A stretch of DNA of 64,000 nucleotides from Lachnospiraceae bacterium (GCA_021203205.1 JAJQBQ010000017.1:1-64000), one strand, 5' to 3'; counted from the stretch's first letter, positions 42,922 through 52,483 are shown. Numbers and translations: made by a program. The notes: a model not told the origin generated them from the sequence alone.

Positions 42922-43042
42922 CTGTCTGTAACCCCACCGTTTCACTACACGGTCAAAAAATTCTCACTCTTCTTTGATGCCACGCGGATTCTCCGGAGTC
43001 AACGCGCATGCGCTCACTTCAGTTCTTCTTTTCCCTGTGTTA

Positions 43043-44164
43043 TCAAATATTATACCGAACATTCTTCTCGATCACGATCTTAATATCGTCCGGCGAACCG
43101 ATATATGTGGTGTTCGCGCGGATGGTATCCCTGGACTCCACGATGCAGTTCTCAATGTGAGTGTTATCTCCGATATAGACATCATTCAAAATAATGGAAT
43201 TGCGGATCACGCAGTTGTTTCCGACATAAGCAGTCTTAAACAGCACCGAATTCTCCACTGTGCCGTTGATGATGCAGCCGCTGGAAATCAGGCTGTTGCT
43301 CACACGGCTGCCCGGATTGTATTTCGCCGGCGGAAGATCCTCCACCTTCGAGTAAACATCCGGATACTCCTTGAAGAAATAGTTGCGAACCTCAGGCTTT
43401 AAGAAATCCATGTTCGTCTTATAGTAGGACTCCACTGTGGAGATGTTGCTCCAGTAGCTGTCCATGGTGTACGAATAGAATCTCTTCTGATTCTTATAAC
43501 GAACCAGGATATCATTTACAAAGTCATAGCGGTCTTCCGCCGCGCACTTTTCCACCAGCTCGATGAGCAGACGTCTGCGCACAATGTAGACACCCGTGGA
43601 GATGAGGCTGGCGCTGGATACCACCGGCTTCTCTTCGAAATCGGTGATCCTGCCGTCCTCATCGGTCTGAACCAGACCGAAACGGTTCACATCCTCGCCC
43701 GGCTCGATCATCTTCGTGACGACGGTGATGTCCGCCTTCTTCTCAATGTGGTACTCCAGTACCTTATTATAATCCAGCTTATAGATGCCGTCGCCGCTGG
43801 CGATAACCACATACGGCTCGTGGCTGGTCTTTAAATAGCTTAAGTTCTGATAAATGGAATCCGCCGTGCCGCGGTACCAGAAACCGTTGTCCGCCGTGAT
43901 GGACGGGGTGAACACATACAGGCCGCCCTGTTTTCTTCCGAAATCCCACCACTTGGAGGAGCTTAAATGCTGGTTCAGAGACCAGGCGTTGTACTGTGTT
44001 AAGACAGCTACTTTCTGAATATGGGAGTGCGTCATATTGCTTAAGGCAAAGTCAATCGCGCGGTAGCTGCCGGCAATCGGCATGGCGCCGATGGCCCTTT
44101 TCTGGGAAAGTTCCCTCATTCTGCTGTTATTCCCGCCAGCAAGGATTATACCGATAGCTCTCAT
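43043..44164 (-). CDS. glgD: Glucose-1-phosphate adenylyltransferase subunit GlgD
   Basis: GlgD is a paralog of GlgC that pairs with it in ADP-glucose pyrophosphorylase of many Firmicutes and modulates its activity; alone it is usually weak or inactive. The 373-residue protein has the nucleotidyltransferase domain ([30 protein letters not shown]) and a C-terminal left-handed beta-helix of hexapeptide repeats (about 280-370). The GGG.GTR.x.L motif of catalytic GlgC is altered to GGNNSRM. Its start overlaps the glgC stop by 4 bp (translation coupling). Confidence 0.97.
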   Translation of the reverse strand: MRAIGIILAGGNNSRMRELSQKRAIGAMPIAGSYRAIDFALSNMTHSHIQKVAVLTQYNAWSLNQHLSSSKWWDFGRKQGGLYVFTPSITADNGFWYRGTADSIYQNLSYLKTSHEPYVVIASGDGIYKLDYNKVLEYHIEKKADITVVTKMIEPGEDVNRFGLVQTDEDGRITDFEEKPVVSSASLISTGVYIVRRRLLIELVEKCAAEDRYDFVNDILVRYKNQKRFYSYTMDSYWSNISTVESYYKTNMDFLKPEVRNYFFKEYPDVYSKVEDLPPAKYNPGSRVSNSLISSGCIINGTVENSVLFKTAYVGNNCVIRNSIILNDVYIGDNTHIENCIVESRDTIRANTTYIGSPDDIKIVIEKNVRYNI

Positions 44165-45435
44165 TCTACGTCACCTGCCTTAATAATAGAATCTCCGGAT
44201 GCGAGAATTCCGTTCGGGTAATCCTCCGGTGTCGTCACACCCATGATGGCCGTGTTCCTGCCGACAACTACGCCGTCCGGAATCACGGTGTTCTCGCCGA
44301 TCGTTGCCAGATCGGACGCGTAAACCTTCGTGCTCAGTGTGCTCGGCGCAAATTCGCCCGTGCCGATGACACAGTTCTCGCCGATCACTACGTTTTCCGC
44401 CACGATCGCCTTATTCAGCTTCGTGCCTTTCTTAATGACAGAATTCTGCATGATGATGGAATCCACCACCTCGGCGCCCTCCTCAATGGTGACACCGCAG
44501 CCGATGACAGAGTTTATGGCCGTGCCATAGACATCTGTGCCCTCACCTAAGATACAGCGCTCCACAACCGAACCCGGCGCAATGTACTGCGGGGGCAGAA
44601 TGTCACTCTTGGTGTAAATGCGCCAGAACGCCTCGTAAAGGTTGAACACCGGAATGATGTCGATCAGTTCCATGTTCGCTTCCCAGTAGGAGCTTAAGGT
44701 TCCTACATCCTTCCAGTAACCGTTGAATTCGAAGGCGAAGATGCGCTCGCCCTTGTCAAAGCAGTACGGAATGATGTGCTTGCCGAAGTCGCAGCCCGGC
44801 TGATCCTTCAGCGCAAGCAGGGATTCTTTCAATGCCTTCCAGCTGAAAATATAGATACCCATGGATGCCAGATTGCTCTTCGGCACCGCCGGTTTCTCCT
44901 GGAAGTCGATGATTCTCTTATCATCGTCTGTGACTACAATTCCGAAACGGCTGGCTTCCTCCATCGGAACCGGCATGGCCGCGATGGTCACATCCGCATT
45001 GTGCGCCTTGTGGTAGTCGAGAAGGACTTCGTAATCCATCTTGTAAATATGGTCACCGGACAAGATCAGAACATAATCCGGGTTGTAGCTCTCCATATAG
45101 TCCAGATTCTGGAAGATGGCATTCGCCGTACCCGAATACCAGTCGCTGCCCTTGCTTCTCTCATATGGAGGCAGCACGGAAACGCCGCCGACGTTCCGGT
45201 CAAGGTCCCACGGGATGCCGATACCGATGTGCGAGTTTAAGCGCAGTGGCTGATACTGGGTCAGAACACCCACTGTATCAACGCCTGAGTTGATACAGTT
45301 GCTTAAAGGGAAGTCGATAATCCGGTATTTTCCGCCGAACGCCACCGCCGGCTTCGCTACCTTTGAGGTCAGTACGCCAAGCCTGCTTCCCTGTCCGCCT
45401 GCCAATAACATGGCAATCATCTCTTTTTTAATCAC
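44161..45435 (-). CDS. glgC: Glucose-1-phosphate adenylyltransferase catalytic subunit GlgC
   Basis: GlgC makes ADP-glucose from ATP and glucose-1-phosphate, the first step of glycogen synthesis. The 424-residue product has the catalytic [14 protein letters not shown], sugar-phosphate region [19 protein letters not shown] and EKPAVPKSN, then a beta-helix domain. I choose the GTG at 45435: GAGGTG lies 6 bases upstream, and the resulting start [10 protein letters not shown] fits the family; a GTG 9 bases upstream would overlap that site. glgA and glgB are not in this window. Confidence 0.97.
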   Translation of the reverse strand: MIKKEMIAMLLAGGQGSRLGVLTSKVAKPAVAFGGKYRIIDFPLSNCINSGVDTVGVLTQYQPLRLNSHIGIGIPWDLDRNVGGVSVLPPYERSKGSDWYSGTANAIFQNLDYMESYNPDYVLILSGDHIYKMDYEVLLDYHKAHNADVTIAAMPVPMEEASRFGIVVTDDDKRIIDFQEKPAVPKSNLASMGIYIFSWKALKESLLALKDQPGCDFGKHIIPYCFDKGERIFAFEFNGYWKDVGTLSSYWEANMELIDIIPVFNLYEAFWRIYTKSDILPPQYIAPGSVVERCILGEGTDVYGTAINSVIGCGVTIEEGAEVVDSIIMQNSVIKKGTKLNKAIVAENVVIGENCVIGTGEFAPSTLSTKVYASDLATIGENTVIPDGVVVGRNTAIMGVTTPEDYPNGILASGDSIIKAGDVE

Positions 45436-45554
45436 GTCAATCACCTCGTTTTGCTAAAATGGGTGGCACCGAAAGGCGGCGTCGCCCCCTCCCGTCGCGC
45501 GAACTGTGTACATACTTCATAAATTTATGCCGCCTTTTTCACACAGCCCTTGGC

Positions 45555-45583
45555 ATTATAGCACTGTCTGTGGAAAAATGGAA
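45555..45583 (-). promoter_or_regulatory. Tentative glgC promoter
   Basis: TATAAT is present on the minus strand at 45560-45555 with a weak -35 (TTCCAT) at a 17-bp spacing. It would give a leader of about 110 bases. No stronger candidate was seen between glgC and the large fold-back element. Confidence 0.4.
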
Positions 45584-45688
45584 CCGGTTTTTGTAATTTC
45601 TTTGTAATTTTTTCTGTAAAAATCTCTTTACTTTTCGACTTTTTGTGCAGATGTGACAAAAATCAGGAGAAATGATTCAATAAGTGAC

Positions 45689-45890
45689 GGAGACCACCCG
45701 ACCGGAGGAGATTTGCTAGTCGGCCGGACGATTTCTTCGAATTTTTCGACTGATTTACGGTGCGGCCTGGCGCGCAAACTCGCCCTGCGGGCTCAAACAG
45801 TGCGCGCCAGGGGATTTACGCTGCTGTCGAAAAATTCGGAAATCGTGCCATGGCCGCCGTCGCGAAATCTCCTCCGGTCGGGTGGTCTCC
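45689..45890. repeat. Large nested cruciform between glgC and murC
   Basis: Three nested perfect stems in 202 bp. Outer: 26 bp (45689-45714 with 45865-45890), beginning GGAGACCACCCGACCGGAGG. Middle: CGAATTTTTCGAC (45738-45750 with 45826-45838), extended imperfectly outward by GGACGATTTC/GAAATCGTGCC. Inner: CCTGGCGCGC (45766-45775 with 45802-45811). A direct repeat GATTTACG lies on both sides of the inner stem. The 962-bp gap 45436-46397 holds no gene. Confidence 0.85.
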
Positions 45891-46071
45891 TGTGTATCGG
45901 CTAACGAACAGTATTTCCCCGTTTTTTTCAGGGAGGGAGGTATGTGGGAACTGGCAATTGTACAGTGAAATCTTGCCCGAAAGTTTGTCTAATTTACTTC
46001 TTTTCTTTTTTCTCTTTAGGGGTTATAATCTGCCTGTTGACCGCTTCTGTTTTTAGGATTTTACTATAAAA

Positions 46072-46260
46072 GTCTGTCAAGCGGCCAGATAGGTGGGCAA
46101 GATTGCTTGCACAGCTATCTGGACATTTGACAGACCCCCGGGTATGAGCACGGGCCACGCGAAGCGGGGTGAAAAGTGCGAATACTCGGGGGCGATGACG
46201 AGAGCGCGAAGCGCGGAGTCATCGGCTTTTATACCTGGTGGTGCCCGCGAAGCGGGCATG
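46072..46260. repeat. Type B fold-back element copy 2 plus three GCGAAGC hairpins in the murC leader region
   Basis: The end AGTCTGTCAAGCGGCC (about 46072) and GGACATTTGACAG (46121-46135) match the outer ends of the element at 2354-2440; here the inner stem is AGATAG/CTATCT. Downstream are three GCGAAGC caps at 46159, 46206 (in a GATGAC/GTCATC stem, 46194-46223) and 46247 (in GTGCCCGCGAAGCGGGCATG). It lies between a weak TTGACC-type promoter (about 46036) and murC. Confidence 0.6.
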
Positions 46261-46397
46261 GAAGTTTACTTAAAATGCTGGCGGCTGGGCCGTGGGTAAA
46301 CGGGCAGGTTGGGTTGGAGAGTTTTATATTTAACTGTATGTTTGAATATCTGCCGGCTTTGCTGCGGTTCCTGTAATTTTTACGGAGGTTTCCTACT

Positions 46398-47957
46398 ATG
46401 TATCAGGTTGATTTTGATAAGCCCTTTCATGCTCATTTTACCGGGATCGGGGGGATCAGTATGAGTTCTCTGGCGGAGATTTTGCTCTCTAAGGGGTTCT
46501 CGGTTTCCGGGTCGGATATCCGCGAATCGGCAATTACGGAGCATTTGAGGGCACTGGGGGCACAGATTCATATTGGGCACTGCGCGGAGTGTATTCCGGC
46601 GAATACGGCGCTTTTGGTGTATACGGCAGCGGTTCATATGTCGAACCCGGAGCTGGCTTACGCGGCTTCCCATGGCATTGCGATGCTGACCAGAGCGGAG
46701 CTTCTGGGACAGATTATGAAGAATTATAAGACGGCGATCGGTGTGTCGGGTACCCACGGAAAGACAACCACCACAAGCATGATTTCCGAGGTGCTGCTTA
46801 AGGCAGATACGGATCCGACCATTTTGGTGGGTGGGATTTTCCCGACCATCGGGGGGAATACACGCATCGGCTCTTCCGGCATGTTTATCACGGAGTCCTG
46901 TGAATATACAAACAGTTTTCTGTCTTTCTGTCCGAATCTGGCGGTTATTTTGAATGTCCGCGCGGATCATCTGGACTTTTTTAAGGATATTGACGATATA
47001 AGAAACAGCTTTCGCAGGTTTGCGGAGCTTGTGCCGGAGGACGGCACGGTGGTGATTAATTCGGATATTGATAATGTAGAGTTTTTTACGGAAGGGCTTT
47101 CCTGTCAGGTAATTACCTACGGCACGGATCCTGCAACCAGCCGTTATTACGCGGCGAATGTGACATGGGATGCGTATGCCCACGGCAGTTACGATCTGAT
47201 GGACGGAGACACCTGTCTCGGCCGCGTTTCGCTTTCCGTGAGCGGAGAGCATAACGTGTCTAATTCTCTCGCTGCCATGGCGGCGTGCCTGGCCTGCGGG
47301 ATTGATTTTGATACCGCGGCAGCAGGGATCCACGCCTATGTGGGCACGGAGCGGAGATTTCAGAGGAAGGGCTGTTTCGCTCCGATCGGAATGGGAAGTC
47401 TTCCATCTGGCGAGGTATCTGCAACAGAGCACGCATTGAAAAGCACATCACCTGTTCGGGAAGGCAGTAACTGTTTACAAGCGACCGATTCTGACGAACC
47501 GGATGCGCAGGCAGGTGATGGGATCGCCGTCTCCGGCGTTCAGGTCATCGATGACTACGCGCATCACCCGGATGAGATCCGGGCAACGCTTTCCACCGCG
47601 AAAAAGTGCGGCTTCGGAAAGATCTGGTGCGTGTTCCAACCGCATACCTATTCACGCACGAAGGCCCTGCTTCCCGAGTTTGCGGACAGCCTTTCCCTTG
47701 CGGATCACGTGATTCTCGCCGACATCTATGCGGCCAGAGAGAAAAATACCTTCGGTATCTCCTCTCTCGACCTGAAGGCCGAGATTGAAAAAACCGGCAC
47801 TTCATGCGATTACTTCCCGGATTTCGCCTCCATCGAGGAATTTGCCCGAAAAAGTTGTTCACAGGGTGATTTGTTGATAACTATGGGCGCCGGGGATGTG
47901 GTAAATGTCGGGAACGAGCTCATTCAGAATTGGGGCTTATCTGTAAAAAATGAATAA
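46398..47957 (+). CDS. murC: UDP-N-acetylmuramate--L-alanine ligase
   Basis: MurC adds L-alanine to UDP-MurNAc, the first amino acid of the peptidoglycan stem. The 519-residue protein has the N-terminal HFTGIGGISMSSLAEIL, the ATP loop GVSGTHGKTTTTSM, the central HLDFF and GTERRFQ regions, and DDYAHHPDEI. A 50-residue low-complexity insert (about 329-378) separates RRFQRKG from VIDDYAHHP; family members have only a few residues there, which explains the extra length. GGAGG lies 9 bases before the ATG. Confidence 0.97.
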   Translation: MYQVDFDKPFHAHFTGIGGISMSSLAEILLSKGFSVSGSDIRESAITEHLRALGAQIHIGHCAECIPANTALLVYTAAVHMSNPELAYAASHGIAMLTRAELLGQIMKNYKTAIGVSGTHGKTTTTSMISEVLLKADTDPTILVGGIFPTIGGNTRIGSSGMFITESCEYTNSFLSFCPNLAVILNVRADHLDFFKDIDDIRNSFRRFAELVPEDGTVVINSDIDNVEFFTEGLSCQVITYGTDPATSRYYAANVTWDAYAHGSYDLMDGDTCLGRVSLSVSGEHNVSNSLAAMAACLACGIDFDTAAAGIHAYVGTERRFQRKGCFAPIGMGSLPSGEVSATEHALKSTSPVREGSNCLQATDSDEPDAQAGDGIAVSGVQVIDDYAHHPDEIRATLSTAKKCGFGKIWCVFQPHTYSRTKALLPEFADSLSLADHVILADIYAAREKNTFGISSLDLKAEIEKTGTSCDYFPDFASIEEFARKSCSQGDLLITMGAGDVVNVGNELIQNWGLSVKNE

Positions 47958-47999
47958 AATTCAAGTAAATTTCGACACGGTTCGTGAATACCCGTGAAT

Positions 48000-48071
48000 T
48001 TATCCACATTCACGGAAATGTAAGTGTATACAATGCATGAGTTTTCAACCGAGATATCCACATTTTCCACA
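48000..48071 (+). promoter_or_regulatory. Cluster of three DnaA-box-like sites upstream of the DnaD/DnaC-like genes
   Basis: TTATCCACA (48000-48008) is a perfect DnaA box. ATATCCACA (48054-48062) and TTTTCCACA (48063-48071) have one mismatch each, are in the same orientation and are adjacent. The first box sits in the loop of a CCGTGAAT/ATTCACGG hairpin (47992-48015). They lie 40-110 bp before the promoter of the loader genes, which suggests DnaA control. It is not an obvious oriC, as no dnaA or dnaN is near. Confidence 0.55.
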
Positions 48072-48113
48072 GTGGATTTTTGGAAGAATCCACCAGATTA
48101 AGTGGAAATCTTT

Positions 48114-48144
48114 TTTACACAAACGATTCCGATTGTGCTATGAT
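48114..48144 (+). promoter_or_regulatory. Promoter of the DnaD-domain gene, extended -10
   Basis: An extended -10, TG-C-TATGAT (48136-48144), with TTTACA at 48114-48119 (19-bp spacing) or TTACAC at 18 bp. The leader of about 140 bases holds a strong stem (about 48177-48194 with 48202-48219). Confidence 0.6.
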
Positions 48145-48291
48145 ACGCGGCGCACGAAAACAGAAAGACACCCGTGAAAAACACAGGAATCGGATACTCG
48201 CATCCGAATTCACGTGTTTGGGAACCGAGTGTCAAGACATTCGACCACAGCATCACAATATAAGACGATAACCGGAAGGGAGGGGAACAAC

Positions 48292-49752
48292 TTGACCGCA
48301 ATCAGACTGAAAAATAAACACAACGGTTTTACCATGCTGCCGGATCGTTTTATCGATGAATACATGCCCCTCGCAAGCGGGGAATATGTGAAAATATATC
48401 TTTACCTGCTGCGGCAGGCGAATCTTTCGGAGCCCCATGTCTCTGTGGAGGAAATAGCGGAGCATCTTATGCACACTGAGAAAGATGTGATCCGCGCCTT
48501 AAAATACTGGGAAAAACAGGGGCTGCTTGTCGCTTCCTTTTCCGAAAACAAAGAATGCGATTCCATTGAGCTTCTCTTTCCGGAAGCCGGTTCTTCCGGT
48601 TCCGGCTCTAAGATAGATTTCTCAGGTTCAAAGCCGGCGGCTGTTTCCGAAACGGTTCCGGCGAATTTCCGGCAGCAGAAAGAGACACGGGCCGGAAGTA
48701 CTCCGGAACGTTTCTTCGGTTCCGCCGAAGGGAACGCAAATCCTTCCGGTTATGCGCATGCCACGGCAAAGGCTGCTGCTATTTCCGAAGATTTCATGCA
48801 GAAACCTGCTATGGTGCCTGACGATTCCGTGCAGAAACCTGCCGCAGTGCCTGACGATTCCGCTCAGAAACCTGCTCCGCTGACCGAAAATGTCGCGCAG
48901 AAGCATGATACAACGCCTGCTTCCTTCGGGCCGCAGACAGATGTCCGGCACAGCCCGGCCGCTTCCGTCGGCTCTCCGACTCCCCCGCCCCGGCGCACTT
49001 ATACGCCGCAGGAAATTGAGGAAATCACGGAGCGGGAATCCCTGGAGGAAATGATTTTTGTCATTAACTCTTATATGGGCAGGCCTCTGTCACAGACAGA
49101 GCTTACCAGCATTATTTACTTTTACGACCAGCTCGGTTTTTCCATAGAGCTGATTGAGTATCTGTTTGAGTATTGCATCTCAAAGAACCATAAAAGCATT
49201 CGTTACATAGAAAAAACCGCCTTAAACTGGGCCGAAGATCATATTTCCACGCCGGAGGAGGCCAGGCAGCGAACCGCCGGCTATTCGGAAGACTGTTTTT
49301 CGGTACTGAAAGCCTTCGGCATATCCGGACGGAACCCGGTGGAGAGCGAGATCCGGTTCGTAAAGCTCTGGCGCGAGGACTATCACATGTCCACGGAGCT
49401 GATTGTGGATGCCTGCTCGCGGACGATGGCCCAGATTCATTCGCCAAGCTTCGAGTATGCGGACGGTATTTTGTCCGGCTGGAAGAAAGCAGACGTCAAA
49501 ACGCCGGAAGACGTGAAAAAGCTCGACGAGGCCTTTGCCGCGAAGAAACAGCAGTCCGGTGCCGGCCGCACGGCAAACCGTCAGAACCGCGGGCAGTCGG
49601 ACTCCGGGCGCGGTGTCCCGAAGGGCGGCAATCCGCGCCAGACCCAGACCAGGTTCAGTAATTTTGAGGAACGCAGTTACAGTGCCAGCGATGACGCGGA
49701 TTTTGAAAAGCTTCTGCTCTCGCGGTACCGCGGGCAGCAGTCCGGCGTCTAA
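48292..49752 (+). CDS. DnaD-domain replication protein
   Basis: DnaD-type proteins help load the replicative helicase at origins or stalled forks. The 486-residue protein has an N-terminal winged-helix-like region (YVKIYLYLLRQANLSEPHVSVEEIAEHL, about 30-95), a repetitive Pro/Ala/Gln linker (about 110-250, with QKPAMVPDDSV type repeats), a DnaD domain (about 265-350; EEMIFVINSYMGRPLSQTEL, then KSIRYIEKTALNWAEDHI) and a basic tail. I choose TTG at 48292: GGAAGGGAGGGG lies 6 bases before it, and no good ATG fits. The adjacent loader ATPase supports the role. Confidence 0.88.
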   Translation: MTAIRLKNKHNGFTMLPDRFIDEYMPLASGEYVKIYLYLLRQANLSEPHVSVEEIAEHLMHTEKDVIRALKYWEKQGLLVASFSENKECDSIELLFPEAGSSGSGSKIDFSGSKPAAVSETVPANFRQQKETRAGSTPERFFGSAEGNANPSGYAHATAKAAAISEDFMQKPAMVPDDSVQKPAAVPDDSAQKPAPLTENVAQKHDTTPASFGPQTDVRHSPAASVGSPTPPPRRTYTPQEIEEITERESLEEMIFVINSYMGRPLSQTELTSIIYFYDQLGFSIELIEYLFEYCISKNHKSIRYIEKTALNWAEDHISTPEEARQRTAGYSEDCFSVLKAFGISGRNPVESEIRFVKLWREDYHMSTELIVDACSRTMAQIHSPSFEYADGILSGWKKADVKTPEDVKKLDEAFAAKKQQSGAGRTANRQNRGQSDSGRGVPKGGNPRQTQTRFSNFEERSYSASDDADFEKLLLSRYRGQQSGV

Positions 49753-49874
49753 ATCGGTACAATAACTATAAGTTACATCCGGCGGCAGATCATGCGTTGT
49801 CCGCATTCCGCCGCTTAAAAATACAAATCATACAACCTGGAATTGGAGAGTACCCGGGTGATTCCACAGAGGTA

Positions 49875-50006
49875 TGTGTGAAAAATCACTCTTATGCGCT
49901 GATTTTTCACACGTCAATCCTGTACCGGAGCGTCACAAGATTGACTCTGATGGCAGACGAGAAACTACATTCGTAATTTCTCGTCGCCCCGTCGCTGACG
50001 CTCCGG
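49875..50006 (+). promoter_or_regulatory. Interlocked stem set with pseudoknot topology in the leader of the loader ATPase gene
   Basis: Stem 0: GTGTGAAAAATCA (49876-49888) with 49900-49912. Stem 1: GTCAATC (49913-49919) with 49939-49945. Stem 2: CCGGAGCGTCA (49925-49935, inside the loop of stem 1) with TGACGCTCCGG (49996-50006). Stem 3: GACGAGAAA (49956-49964) with 49977-49985. All are perfect. Stems 1 and 2 interlock as in a pseudoknot, and stem 2 ends 3 bases before the GAGGTG ribosome binding site. Confidence 0.6.
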
Positions 50007-50020
50007 AACGAGGTGTTGAA

Positions 50021-51037
50021 ATGTCCCTTACCAAAAGCCAGTATCAAAAAATTCTTCGCGAATACGATGAACTACAGTATCAGAGCCAGCGCGAACTCGA
50101 GGAGCATCAGGCAGAGATCAGGAAGAAAGTTCCCCGCATCGCCGAGATTGATCAGGAGATCATTTCTCTCGGTTCCGACGCTGCGCGGGCGAGGCTTCAG
50201 GCAAACACGGAGCGCTCGAAGCGCCTGATCAGCCGCATTCACACGCTTTCCGCGGAAAAATCCCGGCTTCTTACGGAGAACGGGTATCCGACAGATTATC
50301 TGACCCGGCATTACCGCTGCAAGGACTGTCATGACACAGGTTTTGTCGGTACGCTGGTATGTCATTGCATGGCGCAGCGCTCGATCGACCTGCTCTACCG
50401 CCAGTCTAATCTAGGGGATGTCCTTAAGAAGGAAAACTTTGACACTTTTTCCTGGGACTGCTTTTCGGATGACGACTTCTTTAAAGATGATGTCAGCGGT
50501 GAAACACCCCTTTCCAATATGAAACAGGTTGTCCCCTACTGTCAGGATTTTTCGAAGAAATTTGACAAAACCGGCGAAAATCTGGTTCTGTACGGCAATA
50601 CCGGTGTGGGGAAAACGTTTCTGACGCATTGCATCGCAAGGGATGCCTTAAACCGCGCAAAAAGTGTGATCTACCTTTCCGCCGGGGCGCTGTTCGACGA
50701 ACTCTCGAAGCACAGCTTCTCCAACATGAAAGATCAGGATGAGGAAGCCGAAGCCGGTATTTATCACTGTGACCTGCTGATTATCGACGATCTGGGGACC
50801 GAGCTGGTGAATACCTTCACCATTGCCTCTCTCTTCCAGTGCCTGAACACCCGTCTGGCCGCGAAGAAATCCATCGTTATCTCCACCAACCTGTCACCGA
50901 CAGGGCTTCGCGAGGTTTATACGGAGCGTATATCTTCGCGTATCACGGGGAATTTTACCTTTATCAAGCTTTTTGGGGCCGACATTCGCACGGAACGGCG
51001 CATGCGTGCCTACAGTGAAGCGCTCAGCGGCTCATAA
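50021..51037 (+). CDS. DnaC/DnaI-like helicase loader ATPase
   Basis: Helicase loaders of this type deposit the replicative helicase on DNA. The 338-residue protein has an N-terminal helical segment (about 1-85), a zinc-finger-like region (Cys100, Cys103, Cys114, Cys116, in YRCKDCHDTGF), and an AAA+ core with Walker A YGNTGVGKTF (about 191-200), Walker B LLIIDDLGTE and the arginine-rich sensor segment ERISSRITGN. The ATG at 50021 follows GAGGTG by 5 bases; reading further upstream would run through the stem set described there and is not expected. It follows the DnaD-domain gene, a common pairing in Firmicutes. Confidence 0.9.
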   Translation: MSLTKSQYQKILREYDELQYQSQRELEEHQAEIRKKVPRIAEIDQEIISLGSDAARARLQANTERSKRLISRIHTLSAEKSRLLTENGYPTDYLTRHYRCKDCHDTGFVGTLVCHCMAQRSIDLLYRQSNLGDVLKKENFDTFSWDCFSDDDFFKDDVSGETPLSNMKQVVPYCQDFSKKFDKTGENLVLYGNTGVGKTFLTHCIARDALNRAKSVIYLSAGALFDELSKHSFSNMKDQDEEAEAGIYHCDLLIIDDLGTELVNTFTIASLFQCLNTRLAAKKSIVISTNLSPTGLREVYTERISSRITGNFTFIKLFGADIRTERRMRAYSEALSGS

Positions 51038-51160
51038 CCCGCTCCGCATCCTAAATGAATGATAATCTGCCATGCTCTGCGGTTAAAACGGCTTATAAGC
51101 CGACGCACACGGGCGGATTTCAGTTATAAACTAAATTGTTCTTAACGGAGGATATGAAAA

Positions 51161-52348
51161 ATGCCGAGTGATATCGAACATTATCAGACAATCCCTGTCG
51201 GCCCCCTGGGCATTGTTGCCCTGGACAGCTGCAGGGAAATGGGGAAAGTGGTGGATTCGTACATTTCTTCCTGGCGTCGGGAACGCCAGCATGAACATGC
51301 GTCCAACATCGCGTTCGCGGGATATGAGAAGGATTCCTATCTGATTGACGCCTGCACACCGCGGTTCGGCTCCGGTGAAGCCAAGGGTATCATCAGCGAG
51401 TCTGTGCGCGGAAAGGACCTCTACATTCTGGTGGATGTGCTGAATTACAGCATTACCTATACGGTCTGTGGGCAGGTCAATCACAAGAGCCCGGACGACC
51501 ACTTTCAGGATTTGAAGCGTATCATTGCCGCCGCCAGCGGTAAGGCCAGACGTATCAACGTGATCATGCCTTTTCTCTATGAGAGCCGGCAGGACAAGCG
51601 CGGCGGAAGGGAATCCTTAGACTGCGCGATTGCGCTGCAGGAGCTCACACAGATGGGTGTGGAAAATATCATTACTTTTGACGTACACAACCAGTGCGTG
51701 CAAAATGCCATCCCCTTAAAGGGTCTGGAAACTGTTCGCGCCTCTTATCAGTACGTGAAAGCTCTGCTGAAGACAGACGAGGACATTATCATAGATAAAG
51801 ATCATATGATGATCATCAGCCCGGATGTGGGCGGCATGCAGCGGGCGGTTTACTTCGCAAACGTGCTGGGCCTGGATGTGGGCCTGTTCTACAAACGCCG
51901 CGACTACTCGAGAATCGTGGACGGAAGGAATCCGATCCTGGAACATGAGTTTCTCGGCTCTTCCGTGGAAGGCAAGGATGTCTTTATCATCGACGACATG
52001 ATTTCCTCCGGCGACAGCATGCTGGATGTGGCAACCGAGCTGAAGAATCGCCATGCCCGCAGAATCTACATGGCTTCCACCTTCGGTCTCTTTACGAACG
52101 GTCTGGCAAAGTTTGACCGCGCTTACGAGCAGGGAGTTTTCCATAAGATTCTGACGACCAACCTGATTTATCAGACGCCGGAGCTTCTGCAGAAGCCGTA
52201 CTACGTGAATGTGGATATGTACAAGTACATCTCCATCATCATTGACCGGCTGAATCATGACTCTTCCATGAGCTCGCTGCTGGATCCGGTAGACCGGATT
52301 CACCGGGTGCTTGGAAAACATAAGCAGGCTTTGAGCGAAATCGAGTAG
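51161..52348 (+). CDS. prs: Ribose-phosphate pyrophosphokinase
   Basis: Prs makes PRPP from ribose-5-phosphate and ATP for nucleotide, histidine and tryptophan synthesis. The 395-residue protein is longer than classical Prs (about 315). Seen are RRINVIMPFLYESRQDKRGG (the flexible-loop region), FDVHNQCVQNAIPL, and the PRPP-binding loop DVFIIDDMISSGDSML. The extra length is mainly at the N-terminus and C-terminus. GGAGG lies 9 bases before the ATG. A convergent terminator follows. Confidence 0.93.
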   Translation: MPSDIEHYQTIPVGPLGIVALDSCREMGKVVDSYISSWRRERQHEHASNIAFAGYEKDSYLIDACTPRFGSGEAKGIISESVRGKDLYILVDVLNYSITYTVCGQVNHKSPDDHFQDLKRIIAAASGKARRINVIMPFLYESRQDKRGGRESLDCAIALQELTQMGVENIITFDVHNQCVQNAIPLKGLETVRASYQYVKALLKTDEDIIIDKDHMMIISPDVGGMQRAVYFANVLGLDVGLFYKRRDYSRIVDGRNPILEHEFLGSSVEGKDVFIIDDMISSGDSMLDVATELKNRHARRIYMASTFGLFTNGLAKFDRAYEQGVFHKILTTNLIYQTPELLQKPYYVNVDMYKYISIIIDRLNHDSSMSSLLDPVDRIHRVLGKHKQALSEIE

Positions 52349-52441
52349 GAGACGGCTTGTCGGCTCCTGCTCGCCCGCGCGGGCCGGGTGCGGCTTTAGC
52401 CGCAAAACTCCTTTCCCGGCCCTGCGCATCATAAAAGCAAA

Positions 52442-52477
52442 CCCCCTTCACGGTAATTTTTCCGTGAAGGGGGCTTT
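52442..52477. terminator. Convergent terminator between prs and the YhaN-like gene
   Basis: CCCCCTTCACGG (52442-52453) pairs with CCGTGAAGGGGG (52462-52473), followed by TTTT on the plus strand and by an A/T-rich run on the minus strand. It ends both prs and the minus-strand YhaN-like gene. Other small stems (CGGCTTGTCGG-type, GCGGCTTTAGCCGC) lie just before it at 52352-52400. Confidence 0.9.
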
Positions 52478-52483
52478 TCTGTT

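Noticed and set aside
45760..46056. Open frame of 99 codons in the murC upstream gap
   Set aside because: It lies inside the large palindrome, has no ribosome binding site and no protein-like composition.
48000..48071. Chromosome origin
   Set aside because: Only three boxes, no AT-rich unwinding region and no dnaA, dnaN or recF nearby; better read as a promoter-linked DnaA site.
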